Below are positions 23,401 to 35,434 of a stretch of 52,242 nt of DNA, in pieces. The position numbers were made by a program, and so were the translations under genes. How positions within the stretch are numbered: the first letter of the stretch is position 1; each line of letters opens with the position of its first letter. Under the pieces are notes generated by a model. It saw nothing but the letters and a program-made list of their open reading frames with translations. It had not been told where the DNA came from and made no database searches. Source of the DNA: Lingula anatina. Lineage: Eukaryota > Brachiopoda > Lingulata > Lingulida > Lingulidae. Location: the NCBI RefSeq assembly GCF_001039355.2, contig NW_019775871.1:7596-59837 (forward strand), written 5' to 3'.

Positions 23401-26400
23401 CATAGATATATAGTTAAGTTGTTAGCATACAATGTAAGAGAACAGAGATGTTGTAGTCACATATTAAGTTACGCCAAAAAGAAGTGTTTTTGTGCACCAG
23501 TACCTACAGAAATTTAATCCAGACTTTTCTGCATGACCCATATTTCAGGTGCAATGCTCTGTGGAATTGGGTTTGTTTCTGCCATTATAGTCAGCTTCTT
23601 AGACAAAATGGGAGTCAAACAGCTTGGAGCAGATGACAACATGAAAGAAGAGTCCAAAAAAGTGGTAAGTAATCGTTGCAACACTCGATACGTTTTGTGA
23701 CTACATGTATGTTATTAAACATGTTACTTGACAGAGTATTACTGATATGCATTTCCATGAGTCTAAATGTGATTAAAACAGATAATATGTAAAATGGAGT
23801 AGCAAGATGAAACATTGTGATGTTGTAAGTATCACCTTTGTTGCATTTTTATCATGATGTATGGTATAAAATGCTTTAAATTACTAGTACCTTAAAATAC
23901 AAAATTTCCCTTCAGTATCTTATATAGCTGTTTTCCAAATAATTCAATAGAAATCCTGTCATTTTTGTTCTTGATTATTGAAATTTCATATATATTTTCA
24001 GAAATTCACAGACATCAGGCATTTCTCAGCCTCCTACTGGCTGCTGGCTCTGACAATTATGTTCTTCTACAATGGAGTGTTTCCATTTGTAGCTGATGCA
24101 AGGTGATTTTAAGAAAAGTATATAAGTAAAGTATGAGGTGTTCTTATTCAATGTCTGCATAATAAATTGGCCATTAGAAACTGATGAGTGAACCAAAATA
24201 TTGTTGGTATTGGAAGATCAATAATGTGTACCTTGATTTGGAGAAAGCAGTTTGAGTTGATATTTTGGTAAATGCTGAGCACTGTTTCAAATGAAAGAAC
24301 TAGCACCAGCTATATTAAAAGTCTGGTCACAAAATTTTAATTGCTGTCTTTTGTGTTAAATTTCAGTGATTTTATTGAAAGTAAATATGACATCCAGCCC
24401 CCAACCTCCTCCTACCTGGCAGGTGCTGTGTATGACGTTTCCATGGTCCTGTCACCTTTTCTAGGAGGAATGATTGTAAGTTACTGACATACCAAGAATT
24501 CCTTTTGTGGAAATTGCATAGACATTACGTTAATATTAGAATCAGTTAATTTCAAGATATTTAAATTTGTTGCTGTGTGAAGTTACTGTGGATTGCAAAC
24601 TGCTGGTGTGGTCAACAATGAAAAATAAATAAAAAGCATTAAGTCAACTAGGAAATACTGATCAGGTAGCATAAGTGCATCCAAATAGCTGAAGGGAAAA
24701 CTGTGCCCATAACGTGTCCAGTTTGCACACAAGTAAACCTATCATATTTACCTGTTAGCCATGTTGTTTGTTGTATTACAGGATGTGATAGGCAAGCGTG
24801 GGTACTTAGCAGTTCTGTGTTGTCTCCTAACAATTCCAGTCTTTGGGTTGCTGGCATTTACATATGTCTATCCACTGGTGGCTACTTTGTGGCTGGGAAT
24901 AACTTACTCATTTGCTGCTGTAAGTGCTGGCTGATATACTTGTTGATTTAAGTAGATTAATTACAATTAAGATGAGTTGTCAAGCTGACAGTAATGCATG
25001 ATCATAGGTTTAAGTCTGATAGACATTATAAGTAAAATCGATAAATTTGTTAGTTCCTCTTAAATTTTTTAAGATAAGATTTAGTTTCACAGCTTTGGTA
25101 TTATATTTTTAAACACCATCAATAGTTATAATAATTAAAATCTAGCAATAATTATCATCATTAATTTCAGGCCAGCATGTGGCCATCCATTCCCCTGGTG
25201 GTCAGCCAGGCCACTGTGGGCACAGCCATGGGACTGACCACCTCCATACAGATGGTAGGCATTGGTATCTGTAACATTGTAGTGGGTGAAATACTGGGAC
25301 AGAAAAATGGCAAGTAAGTTATCAATATTTTATTTACATTTGTCAGCTTTGGCAAAGAGGTTTGACATTTTTATTATAGACTCTCTTTTTAGTAATATGT
25401 ATTGTCAGTAATTAGAGAAGAATATTGGATTTATATATATTTTTTAAATGTTTTATTTTTAAGTTTGTGAATAAGAGGTAATCATATTAGTCTTGATAAA
25501 GTACATAGATAATGTGAGATACCTGTACACTTCTTAAAAAAGCAACAACATAACCAGCCAATGACAACGGGCAATAAAGGACTGAATTCTTATTACATAA
25601 CAAGAGAATGAAGATGTTCTTAGCTATTTGAAACCTTTCTTACTTCTATGTAAGAAAAGAGAGTTAATGAAATTTTTGTATATTCTGCATAGGCAGAGTA
25701 AGCCTTTTTCTTCTTTTTATTTCATTCTCTGTTTCCTTTACATTAATATTTGTGGTAATTTTTAAGCAGAACATTTTAATTATTTTTGGTTAGAATCCCA
25801 TTAGAGCGCTGGCAGTATATGATGATCTTCATGCTTGCTAACACACTGGCTTGTATTACTACATCTGTGATGCTGAACATAAATGACAGGAGAAAGGTAT
25901 GTGAAATGATTCTGTTGATTTTTCCCTTCTTTCTTTTATTTTGTCTAAATATGTGAAAATCAGCAGATGTTTATAATTGTTCATAGCATTTGGGTGTTGT
26001 AAGACCTTGCAACAATGTCTTTCATCTGCCATAGATTCTATTTTTTCTGCTTGGATGCTCAACCAATTGGCCTTTCCCTGAATTTTTTTCACAATGAGAG
26101 AGGGAGAAGCATAATATACCCAGATTCACGGTATTGAGAATATGTGTTTGGTGATGATGCAAAGATTTCATGTCCCCTTCTCCCTCCCTCTCACTCTCTC
26201 CATGCCAATGGCATCCACCTTTGCTATAGATTTTGTTAGTTTATAAGCTTATTTTTTATACTGTCTGCAGGGTGGCATATTGAACCAAAGCAGGAGACAG
26301 AAGATGGCCAGGGAAGGGAAGCCTCTCGTCTCTGCCGTGGATGAATACGATGAGACGGATCCTTTGCTGTCACATACTAGGAGAGACAACAAAAGTATTA

Positions 26401-26408
26401 TTAATTAA
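20478..26408 (+). CDS. MFSD1: MFSD1-like lysosomal transporter
   Basis: Thirteen exons join into 489 codons with GT-AG sites and consistent phases: 20478-20499, 21424-21524, 21844-21983, 22180-22235, 22511-22654, 23119-23277, 23549-23664, 24002-24102, 24367-24475, 24782-24919, 25171-25313, 25794-25896 and 26271-26408. Conserved MFSD1 landmarks include TFGSYFCFDMPSVLQ at the end of TM1, GAGFLIDKLGNR between TM2 and TM3, GRLLFGAGNGSL, ITAFWFKDKELALAFG, LGSVLNF and GLTTSIQMVG. The family carries dipeptides out of lysosomes with partner GLMP. Human MFSD1 is 465 aa. Two differences stand out: the first luminal loop has a cysteine-rich insert with sequons at N51, N54, N58 and N63, and the acidic dileucine signal (ETDPLL, about residues 472-477) is in the C-tail because the N-tail is only about nine residues. 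A tiny 22-base first coding exon is supported by phase and a GTAAGT donor. Confidence 0.9.
21049..21097. repeat. (CA)n plus A-run
   Basis: About 17 CA units followed by a 15-base A run, inside MFSD1 intron 1. Confidence 0.95.
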
Positions 26409-27115
26409 GTATATGAAAAGTTAATGTCAAAGAGATTAAATTTTAAGCACTGTTCCTGATGTCAGCGGAAAATCTGGGGTCACTGAATTTAAGTGTAGCT
26501 GTCATTTACAAACTACAATTGCCAAAAAGAAGGAAAAAAATCAATTTGAATATTTATGTTTATGCCTGTATGAGTCACACAGTGTTACTAATTTAAATAT
26601 TTTGAAATGTAAAATATTTAACCATTTGATGAAGAATCAAAACAAACCATATTATTTGGTTTTCACGGAGAAATATTCCTGACCAGTGTGAACTCTTGAG
26701 GTTGATAAGCGTACTGTTTGAAACTTTTCTTTATACCTGGTAAATCGATTCTAAACAGTGCCAAAGAAGATTTCTTATGTCAATTATGAATGAATCAGGG
26801 TTGACATTATCACATTTACTGTACATTCGTTGGTAGTATGAATGTGCAATAGTTAGTTGAATCTATAAAAAGTTCACTATGATGTGATAAGGAGTCATTT
26901 TAAACATCATATTAAGTGATGTAAAATTGTCATATTAAGTGATGTAAAATTGCCCATAGTTAAAATAATGTGAAAAGAAGTTACTTAATGCTCTTGAAGA
27001 TAGATGAGTGGTGTAAGTAAGTTTGCTTTTCTACAACATTTCCCCACATGCTCACCTTGGCTGTCAAGAAAGTTGGGCTTAAATGTTAGTTTATTATGGC
27101 ATCCAGGCATATCAT

Positions 27116-27276
27116 CCTATAGGCATGGGTGAAAGTTTTTAGGATTGTGCCTGATTTCAGGATTTTCAGTCTTTATTTTGATTGTTATTTTTTTCGTGTG
27201 GTCGAAATGCAATGGGAAAATGCATTCTACGTTTATAGAATTTTCAGTTTTTACAACTTTCACCCATGCCTATAGG
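27116..27276. mobile_element. MITE-like inverted-repeat element, 161 bp
   Basis: The ends are a perfect 22-bp inverted repeat: CCTATAGGCATGGGTGAAAG plus TT on the left, and its reverse complement at 27255-27276. The interior has no coding capacity. The superfamily is unassigned because no target duplication is clear. Confidence 0.75.
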
Positions 27277-27901
27277 CCTTTTGTAACGTGCTATAGATAG
27301 ATGGTATTTATTTTATAATATGCGACGCAATACTGTCGTATATCTATGATGATTGTGCACAAAATTTCTGTCAAATTCCCATTGAAGTTGTGCATAAATA
27401 AAAATTTGACTCGCGAAAAAAGTTCCCAGATGAGCCTTTAATTTGATACTGGTTTGGAAACGTTTACCGTTCTCTGATGTAAAAATCTCGGAGAAACCTA
27501 TTACTGTGGCAACGTATTCAAACCTTATATATATAGTGAAATCTCAGCCGAATACGTTTAAAAGAAAGTGACTGATCTGCAAGGTTGTACAAATAATGAA
27601 TATATTGTTATATATTTACAATAAATATTTGAAAATTATTTATTGCTAGTTTGCCACGTGTTTTGTTTTTAACCTGCACTTTCTCTTACTCCCTATCACT
27701 GTCATACACATTCAAAACAAACGGCATGTAGTTAGATAATATATTTCCTCAATTAAGGGGGGGTTTAACTAACTGGTGTCGCTAACTAATTTATCTAATG
27801 CAACTTGCTTCACGTGGCTTATGGGGATCTAAAACAGATTAAATTGTCCAATTTAAACGATTTTCCACCATCTCTTTATTTTCTTAGTTTTCCTATAATT
27901 T

Positions 27902-28033
27902 TGCACCCTCTATCAGGGTAACGGAATGGATTTCTTGTGGGAGATATGTACAAGTATTCCTCTGGCTGTGCACATTTTGTTATGGATTTATGCACAAGTA
28001 CGTCATGAGGCAGCCGCCCTCCGGTAGAGGGTG
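27902..28033. repeat. 132-bp hairpin with TGCACCCTCTA arms
   Basis: TGCACCCTCTATCAGGG on the left pairs with CCCTCCGGTAGAGGGTGCA on the right. A related GGTAGAGGGTACA motif recurs at about 28213. This looks like a degraded foldback element. Confidence 0.55.
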
Positions 28034-28096
28034 CATATTTTGCCCCCGCGCAGACCGCGCACTGTTTCTTTACATCTGTTATCATCTAAAGGAGAT

Positions 28097-28165
28097 CTAC
28101 CTTCTACCAGGCCCACAAATTGATTTTCACTAGATATTCACCAGTATGTCTCTGGTTAAATTGAT
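28097..28165 (-). repeat. Interspersed repeat shared with 2640-2720
   Basis: On the minus strand CCAGAGACATACTGGTGAAT, then ATCTAGTGAAAATCAATTTG and TGGGCCTGGTAGA, match the minus-strand sequence at about 2638-2705 with roughly 20% divergence. It is the same orientation relative to the element, so both are likely fragments of one retroelement family. Confidence 0.6.
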
Positions 28166-29053
28166 GGGTCGCGTCAGAGAAAAAGTTCACATAATATAAT
28201 ATGCGGCCCTGCAGGTAGAGGGTACAGGAGATCTGGAGACACCAACCGCCACTGTCGTCGGTGATGGAGGGTGCGGGTTCTCAGTCAACAGACCATGAAC
28301 CTTGATGTTACGCAAAAAGCCGTCAAAACTGATTTGTGATCACACCTGCCTGGTTTTTGATAGCCACTATCACACCTTTCCATCATTTGATAAACCCGGG
28401 ATGGATACTTTCTGTATTAGACTTGCAAATGTAAGATTACAGATTGTCATGGAGTGTTGCGTCACAAGACAATGGGCATGCGACACAGAATGAGTTATAT
28501 CAAAGAATAATTTGAGATATAACCCCTTGGATATATGAACGTCAGTTTTAAAAAGTTAGCTGTCTTTTTCTTCTTTGTCTTGTAGGTTAAACTTTTACAT
28601 AAATATTATATTTAACGTAATTACATAACAACAGTGCGTTTAATTGTGGAATTGCTGATTTTCAGCCATATTGCAATTTATGGTCGTTACACATACCATT
28701 GCGACGTTAAAAAAATCTTTAAAGTTGCCGCGTTAATAGTTTGACTTAACAGCGGCCTCTTTTATGAAATAAATTGAAAGGCGAGTAGAAAACCTGAGCC
28801 TAGATGAAGAAATACACTTTACTCTAGAGCCCACAAAGTCGGTGTCCTACGTTTATTGTAACCTTTCTAACAGTTATAAGGCTAGGTCTCTTTTGGAATT
28901 CTGAGATGACGTGCGGAGAATAGGGGAAATCCCTATTTGTCTTCTCAGATGATATTTTTTTGTCTCTTGACATTTATGAGGAAATAAGAAACGGGCTTAC
29001 TCGAAGGAAAGTTGAGGTATCTTATTTGCAGTTTTTGTCTACTCTTGTTGGCA

Positions 29054-29743
29054 ATGAAATCGGATTTTGTCTCCAGCTTTTTTGTGTTATGTTTATATAT
29101 CTCATATTGTTACGGCCAAACCAACATTTTCGCCGGATATGCAACCAGTGAGTTTGTGAGGAAGCTAGACCGTCGATGCTCCATCAATCTCTGCCTGAAA
29201 AGGCGGTGTTACAACGGAGGGACATGTAAGCTTATGAAGACCGACTGCTCGCCAAAATGCGAGTGTACAAATAATTTCACGGGCAAGCACTGTCTGATTC
29301 CACGGGGTGCAGGTTCTAATTCGATACTGGTCCGAGGTAGAACAGATACTGGTAAAAAACCAAGGGAGGCGTTTCAGCTTTCAACGAGTTTGGAAGCGGT
29401 ACCAACAAAGCATTCTTCCATTGAGAACTGTGCCTCCATGCCCTGTGTCCATGGCGTATGTAAGGAGACAAGGTGGGAAAGTTTAAACAACGTGACAGTA
29501 CATTATTGTCGCTGTGACAAGCTATGGACGGGTATAAACTGCGACGAATTCTGTGACTTGCCGTGCCAGAATGGGGGGACGTGTGAGCTATTGCCAACGA
29601 CTAAAGAGATGATTTGCAACTGTCAACTTGGGCACATGGGTAGACTGTGTGATACAAAGGCCACTATCGCATGTAAGAATAATTTGGTGCTACCATTTTA
29701 CATAACTATGTGGTCTTTGTAGAAATACATATTGAAATCACCA

Positions 29744-29806
<63 letters not shown>

Positions 29807-30086
29807 GATGGATAGATAGATGGATAAATGCACTATTGATAAACAAAAATCTTGCGTTTCAGATTACAAAGGCGTCACAAGAATAAAAGACCCGTCAGAC
29901 TCAAAACCAACAGACGACTTTTTATCTCCCTCATTGGCAAAATGGATATGGTTCATGATGGGAGTGGTATCGGTCACACTGGTGATCACCGCACTTGCCC
30001 TCTGTGTGGCGGTTTATCAAAAATGTCTGAGACGAAAATCTGGGCGCCTCACCCCCCAAGCACCCCAGGACCAACAGGGAATCTGA
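29054..30086 (+). CDS. Single-pass membrane protein with EGF-like domains
   Basis: Two exons, 29054-29672 and 29863-30086, join at a phase-1 GT-AG intron into 280 codons. The ATG at 29054 begins a clear signal peptide (residues about 1-21, VSSFFVLCLYISYC core). A basic stretch (VRKLDRR) precedes an 8-cysteine EGF variant with spacing C-x4-C-x4-C-x5-C-x6-C-x3-C-x-C-x8-C. Two six-cysteine EGF-like domains follow (CVHGVC...CRCDKLWTGINC and CQNGGTC...CNCQLGHMGRLC). Exon 2 encodes a linker, a transmembrane helix (about 234-257, MMGVVSVTLVITALALCVAV) and a short basic cytoplasmic tail. It is a complete type I membrane protein. I do not recognise a named ortholog; a cell-surface binding role is only inferred. 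It is the leftmost member of the cluster. Confidence 0.85.
29745..29830. repeat. (CT)n then GATG/GATA repeats
   Basis: A CT run of about 58 bp followed by GATGGATGGATAGATAGATG. It sits inside the 190-bp intron of the first EGF-like gene and makes up nearly half of it. Confidence 0.95.
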
Positions 30087-30931
30087 TTTCCAACTGCAAG
30101 TTCTGTCTTATTACTTGAACAAGTGGGATCACAGTATTTGGGGGGAGGGGGGGGGGGGAGGGAGCACAGTTCACTAGTGTTGTGGCGGCTTTGAATGCGT
30201 CCTGATTACCGATACATTTGACGATTCTTTCCTACATCTGGATCGAAATGTGAAGAGTAACCATTTATAACTTTAAATAACGCTTTTCTTACTTTCAGCA
30301 AAGGTGTGTTCCAAAATTATGGTAAAATACTGTAACATTTTGACCTGATTCTTTCCCAAACTATGCAAAATGCTTCAATATGATATTAGATCGTTTCAAA
30401 ACATTACACTTGTGTTTTTCAACTAAGGCTTTATACAATATAATAATGTATAAGGTATGACTGCTTTTTTTTTACATTCACACTTAATAAGAGTGCAGTA
30501 TAATGTATGACTGCTTTTTTAACATTCATACTTAATAAGAGTGCAACATCCATTACACTTAGCTCTGGTCTTTATTATGTAACATCACATTTCACAAGTT
30601 CAGCTGACAAATAAATTAATGTATGTGATAAACATGTAAATATATATTTTGTATTTAATATCTATATGATTTATTTAAGGTACATGTAGTTAATAACATA
30701 CCTAATCATGTAAGATGATTGTAATCAATATTCATTCCGTAAGATAATCAAGAAATATTCATTAATTGTTCATCATGTCATGCAGAAAAGACATAAGGCC
30801 CAAGCTAGATTCTTATTTTAAATAATACAGACTGATGAAGTTATACACGCGTGTCATATTTATGAACGGTCCATTGTGTACAATAATTCATATCTTAATT
30901 CCACCTACTTCCTTTGCGTCGGTCTTCTACG

Positions 30932-30977
<46 letters not shown>

Positions 30978-32015
30978 TTTTGCGACACACATTCATTTTG
31001 AAATCAAACTTAAAATTTATGAGCATTATTTCTACTACAATGTGCCATTTGTGTCTTTCATTAGTGCTCAGACAAACCATGGCAATGGATTCTCAGGGGT
31101 ACGTGCATTTTAGCCATACTATAACTCTTTCTACTGGGTCAGCACAAGCGTCAAAGTTTTTACTACAGACCAAATCATCATTGTACAATATACGGTCAGA
31201 TAAGTCGTAGTTAAAGAAAAAATGTTGAGAAAAAAGAGGAGAAAAAAAAATCGATGGTTCTGTAGAGTGGCTAGGTTGGAAGCTGTACAGCTCGAAAGAA
31301 TACCGAAAACTTTCTATTCGGTCGATAAATCTGTGGAATTTTGGTCCTGCTATAAGTTAGGGATTGGGTTATCAATCACTGCCTTGAAAATGCTTATAAA
31401 TTTAATATAATCAGCAATTCAACTTTCATCTTGAGAAAAAAAGACGAAGACAAATGGCTTTTGTTGGCATGACTGATATAAGAAAGGTATACACTATAAT
31501 TAAGTTCTGATTCTCGCTCCACTGCTATCAGTTCATCTTGCGGTACGCGCACCGCGAACAGAAACGTGCGTATCTCAATGCTGAAATCAAGGGGTCCATC
31601 TTCTTGACCTTCAAATTAACGTGGAGATATGCATGCAGGACGCAGAACGACACTGTGGTAGGCACTGTTGTTCCAGCACAGTACATACATAGAGAGAGAG
31701 AGAAAGATGGGGCATCTGTCACGAAATTATAGTGTGCTATGAAAAAGTTTGAAGTTTCTCAAGTCTGAATGTGACAAATGACGATCATGATTAGCCCAGG
31801 AAGGACAAGAAGTCTTGTTCATTTAATGTTGAGATAGGTGGATTTTGTTGTCTTGTTTTAAAGGGACGCCTTGTCTCTTGTGTCTGAATATATGGGCACA
31901 CACTGGTACTACGACGTTAATGCCAAAGATTATAACAACTGAGACGAAGGGACGATTTATCCTGGAGAAGACCCATTTGGATAATCTTCGGTATAGAACT
32001 TTGACGTTTTAACTC
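30087..32015. other. Intergenic, simple repeats only
   Basis: The stretch holds a G-rich run (30138-30163), a 51-bp tandem duplication at 30455-30546 built on GTATGACTGCTTTTTT...CTTAATAAGAGTGCA, a possible AATAAA at about 30611 for the upstream gene, a CT run (30934-30974) and a short GA run near 31690. Open frames here come from the repeats. No gene is seen. Confidence 0.6.
30934..30974. repeat. (CT)n microsatellite
   Basis: About 20 CT units in intergenic DNA. Confidence 0.95.
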
Positions 32016-32678
32016 ATGATGAAGACCCTCAGGACTGTGTATCATATATGTATCATACAAACATTCGTCTTTCTAATATGTCCATCACTAGGGGCAGAAT
32101 TAAAAAGGACAAATACACTGATGCACTTACTACAAAAAAGAGCAACTGGCGAATGTTGGTTCAATGTTTGTCAAATGCAGGAACTCATTCACGAATGTTA
32201 CAACGGCGCCAAATGTGACTTTGACTGGACGACTTGTACCAAAAAGTGCACGTGCGCGCCTGGATTTACAGGGGAGACATGCCAAACCCCGAGCACCGAC
32301 ACTGGTGACAACGATGTGCAGACAACTACAACTAGTAGCACAGAGCCTCCTGTCACACACAGGCCCCTTGGACCTTGCATCAATCTTTGCAACACGCACG
32401 AAGGCATTCACGAATGCTACAACGGCGCGGAGTGCATATTCAATGCAACAACTTGCACACATCGCTGCAAATGTACTGCTGAGTTCATGGGTCCCAATTG
32501 TTCGCAGGAAGTTTTTGTGGAGGCTATGCCCACAACAACGGCGGACGTGACAACGACGGCGACATCTTCAAACAACAAGGTTGCACCGTACACTGGACTA
32601 GGAACGATGTCAATACCATCACCACGTGTTTTGTGCATGTCAATAGTATTATCCGTATTGACACAGATTTTTAAGTAG
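32016..32678 (+). CDS. Secreted, probably GPI-anchored protein with two 8-Cys EGF variants
   Basis: One uninterrupted 220-codon frame. Residues about 1-26 form a signal peptide. A KR pair (LLQKR) follows and then the first cysteine domain, C-x4-C-x8-C-x5-C-x6-C-x3-C-x-C-x8-C, ending CTCAPGFTGETC. After a Thr/Ser-rich linker (TTTTSSTEPP) comes a second domain of nearly the same spacing (first gap x3), ending CKCTAEFMGPNC. Both share HECYNGA and an FxxxTTC core. A second Thr-rich stretch is followed by a hydrophobic C-terminus (VLCMSIVLSVLTQIF) with no cytoplasmic tail, the layout of a GPI-attachment signal. It appears complete without introns in the coding part. Family membership in this cluster is clear from spacing; function is unknown. 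Confidence 0.8.
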   Translation: MMKTLRTVYHICIIQTFVFLICPSLGAELKRTNTLMHLLQKRATGECWFNVCQMQELIHECYNGAKCDFDWTTCTKKCTCAPGFTGETCQTPSTDTGDNDVQTTTTSSTEPPVTHRPLGPCINLCNTHEGIHECYNGAECIFNATTCTHRCKCTAEFMGPNCSQEVFVEAMPTTTADVTTTATSSNNKVAPYTGLGTMSIPSPRVLCMSIVLSVLTQIFK

Positions 32679-35434
32679 ATCTGGATGTTTTCCATTTTGC
32701 CTGTTTAATTATGGATTCAGGACAAAATTGTTCTTTTCTTTAAAAAAATCTCATTTGTATCATCTGTCAGTCTGGAAAGAAGATTTATGTGTTCCAACAT
32801 GAAACTCACTGTTGAACTAAATGTATGTTATATGTAAGGTCGTAGATGCAAAAAAATTCATGGCAAAACTGTCATTCCTCCCTGCAGCAAAAAGTGTACG
32901 TTACTCATTCATAGAATGCTACCACTGGCATCTTAATTGAGATTTTATCACCATCGCTTTACTTTTCATTATATACATTACATTATATGTCATACGCTTT
33001 CATACTGCTTTATCAAATATATTGTTACTTTTGTTATTTTTTGTCGTTTTTTTTAATTTTGGTATCGAGATTTTGAAAATTCAAGTGTCTTCTTATGGTA
33101 TCCTATATGTAAAAGCAGTTAACGTAAACTAAGAATGTGCACAAGCCGAGATCCAAAAGTAGATTAATGACGATGAAGAACTTTGTGCTGCCATTCGAGG
33201 TCATTGCACCACTCTGACTTCCATAAAAATGTCACCAGGCTCTACAAAACTTAGCTTAGTCTTTTCAACATCACATCAGTTTGTGACGTTTATCAACAAA
33301 GGGCCTTGGATAAATGAGAAGTCCATCAAATTATTGAAGTAATTCCATGATCGAAAAAAAAAAACAAAAAACATCTGGATACAGATATTTAGTGCTAAAT
33401 GGCTTAAATTTTAGACTAAAACTCATTTCAGCTCCATTTTTATGCCGGCAGATAGAGTCGCTCCAGTCTTGTTCTTTATTTTTTTCTCATATAAAATAAA
33501 GGCAGAAATATTCAGATTATTTTATCACACTGATGATCACGATTGATAGCGCTTTCGATGCCACAAAATTTCTGATGACATTTTTTTTCATTTCTATACA
33601 AAAACCAGTAAATATTGGCATTTTAAGTGAGTTAAGAAATGACCCATCATACGACAGCGTGTTAGTCGACGTATTGAAAATGAATTTTTCATATTACATT
33701 GCAAAGTGCAATTATTCAATTCTATACATGGAATGAGGCTATAAAGTTAAAATAAGATGTAATGACTATGATAAAACAGCTACTGAAGTGAAATAATACA
33801 AGCGTTATATTGTGATAAGATTTATGGGAGGAATACATTTGAGATTATATAAGGTAAAGGCATCGCCTTTGTGATACAATGTTTACGGGTATTAGGGCAT
33901 CGATGTGAAATAAGCATGTTGAATTAACATTACGAAGATGGAAAAGAAAAATATAATTTTTCACCAAATGTGACCGTAAAAACAATTACGACTTGGACGT
34001 TGTTTTGAAGATAAGCGTGTCAGCGGCACATAAAAATCCACGCCACGCACAGATCAAGATATTTTTTTCTGTTTCTACCCTAATTTTATGGTAAAAAAAC
34101 TTTAAAAAAAAGGTCCAACTCCTGTATAATCAATACTTTAAAGACACAGAACGAAAATACATGTATCGTCTATATAAAATAACAATATTACCTGTAGCCA
34201 AAAATTTCATAATCCACTTCGTTTTTGCTTTTTATTTTTAACGACAATATACCCTCAAATTAAAATTTGAATTGATTTGATTCATGTGAACTTAAACATG
34301 TACACTGAAACACAGTAATAGTCCAGTATCTTTTTTAATAATTAAAGATGAGGATGATGACAAAAATGTGTCCTCTCGCTTGCGTAAGGCTGCCCACGTA
34401 AAAATTCTATTTATTCAAACAAAGGCCACTGAGCATTTCCTTTTTTTCTCGGATTATCTTTCTTTGTTTATTCTGATTTTTTTTCAAAGTATTTTAAGTC
34501 TAGCGTCAAGTGTCTACCTGAATTTGTCTTTAACAGAAACCCTGGACCGTAAAATTGTAAGTCCCACGGAGACAACAGATACTATCTCTCACCTGAAATT
34601 ACGATTAAGTGGTCTCAACTTTCACAATTATATTGACAACAAACGCATTCTATCGTCTCTCTCTCTCTCTCTCCTTTTCGTGTGCGTGTGCGTGTGTGTG
34701 TGTGAGTGTGTGTGTTTGTGAAGGCATGAGGAAATAATGCCTGTTTTAAACGGAGACGCCCAGGTCTCTTGGCTTTTTTTCATGGCATTCTACCTTCAGA
34801 CAGTTCAGTCATTTTATAGGAGTTAGACTCTCACAGAGTGTCCTATGACATTTTGCGTGCACCAACTATCTTTGTCAGTAGCATTTAAGTGTTTTGAAAT
34901 ATTGTAAAGAATCGGAGCAAGGTCACATAAAATAGACAATTGATGTACATATAATATACTTTCTCTGTACTTGGTATGACTAATTTTTTCGATATGTAAA
35001 TCTCTCTCTGGGTTGTACAAAAATGAGCCAAAGGAGATTAAGGCTAAAGCAACAGTTAATGGATGGACTCATTCTTCGATGTTAAAATTTAAAACTTTAA
35101 AATATCAGCGTTCTTTGTTTCTTAAAAAAAAAAAGAAATAACAAAAAATTAGTAAATTTTGTTACGTTATCGCAACTGAAGATCCCTCTATGACTATATA
35201 CCCTAAATACCTTCATTATATGCAAAGTATGCTAAATGTAGCCTACAATTAGCCTAAGCCTTATCTGCTAAAGACTGGCAATTACCACAAAGTTGTATTC
35301 TGCTAAACTTTCGACGCCGTTTTGGAAACACCACACTTAAGGACTAAAGTGGAATTAATGAAGGGGTTAATGTTAGCGCGTCACGCACGTTTAGCTGGGA
35401 GAATGACTGCTGAGAAAACTCCGCCACAGATGTT
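32679..35434. other. Intergenic, no gene seen
   Basis: AT-rich sequence without a cysteine-rich or other recognisable coding block. A possible AATAAA lies at about 33488. A CT run (34653-34673) and a GTGTGC/GTGT tract (34680-34722) lie near the right end. Confidence 0.55.
34653..34722. repeat. (CT)n and (GT)n tracts
   Basis: A CT run followed after a few bases by GTGTGC and GTGT repeats. Confidence 0.9.

Larger units (their letters stand above)
26409..29053. other. MFSD1 3' UTR and intergenic repeats
   Basis: No coding block is seen. The stretch contains a small direct duplication (CATATTAAGTGATGTAAAATTG twice, 26907-26952), a 161-bp inverted-repeat element, a 132-bp hairpin and a fragment shared with the LTR-like block near 2.65 kb. 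AATAAA at about 27620 is a possible distal polyadenylation signal. Confidence 0.55.

Noticed and set aside
30835-31210. Ser-Leu and Arg-Glu rich open frames
   Set aside because: They are generated by the CT repeat at 30934-30974; there is no domain or splice support.
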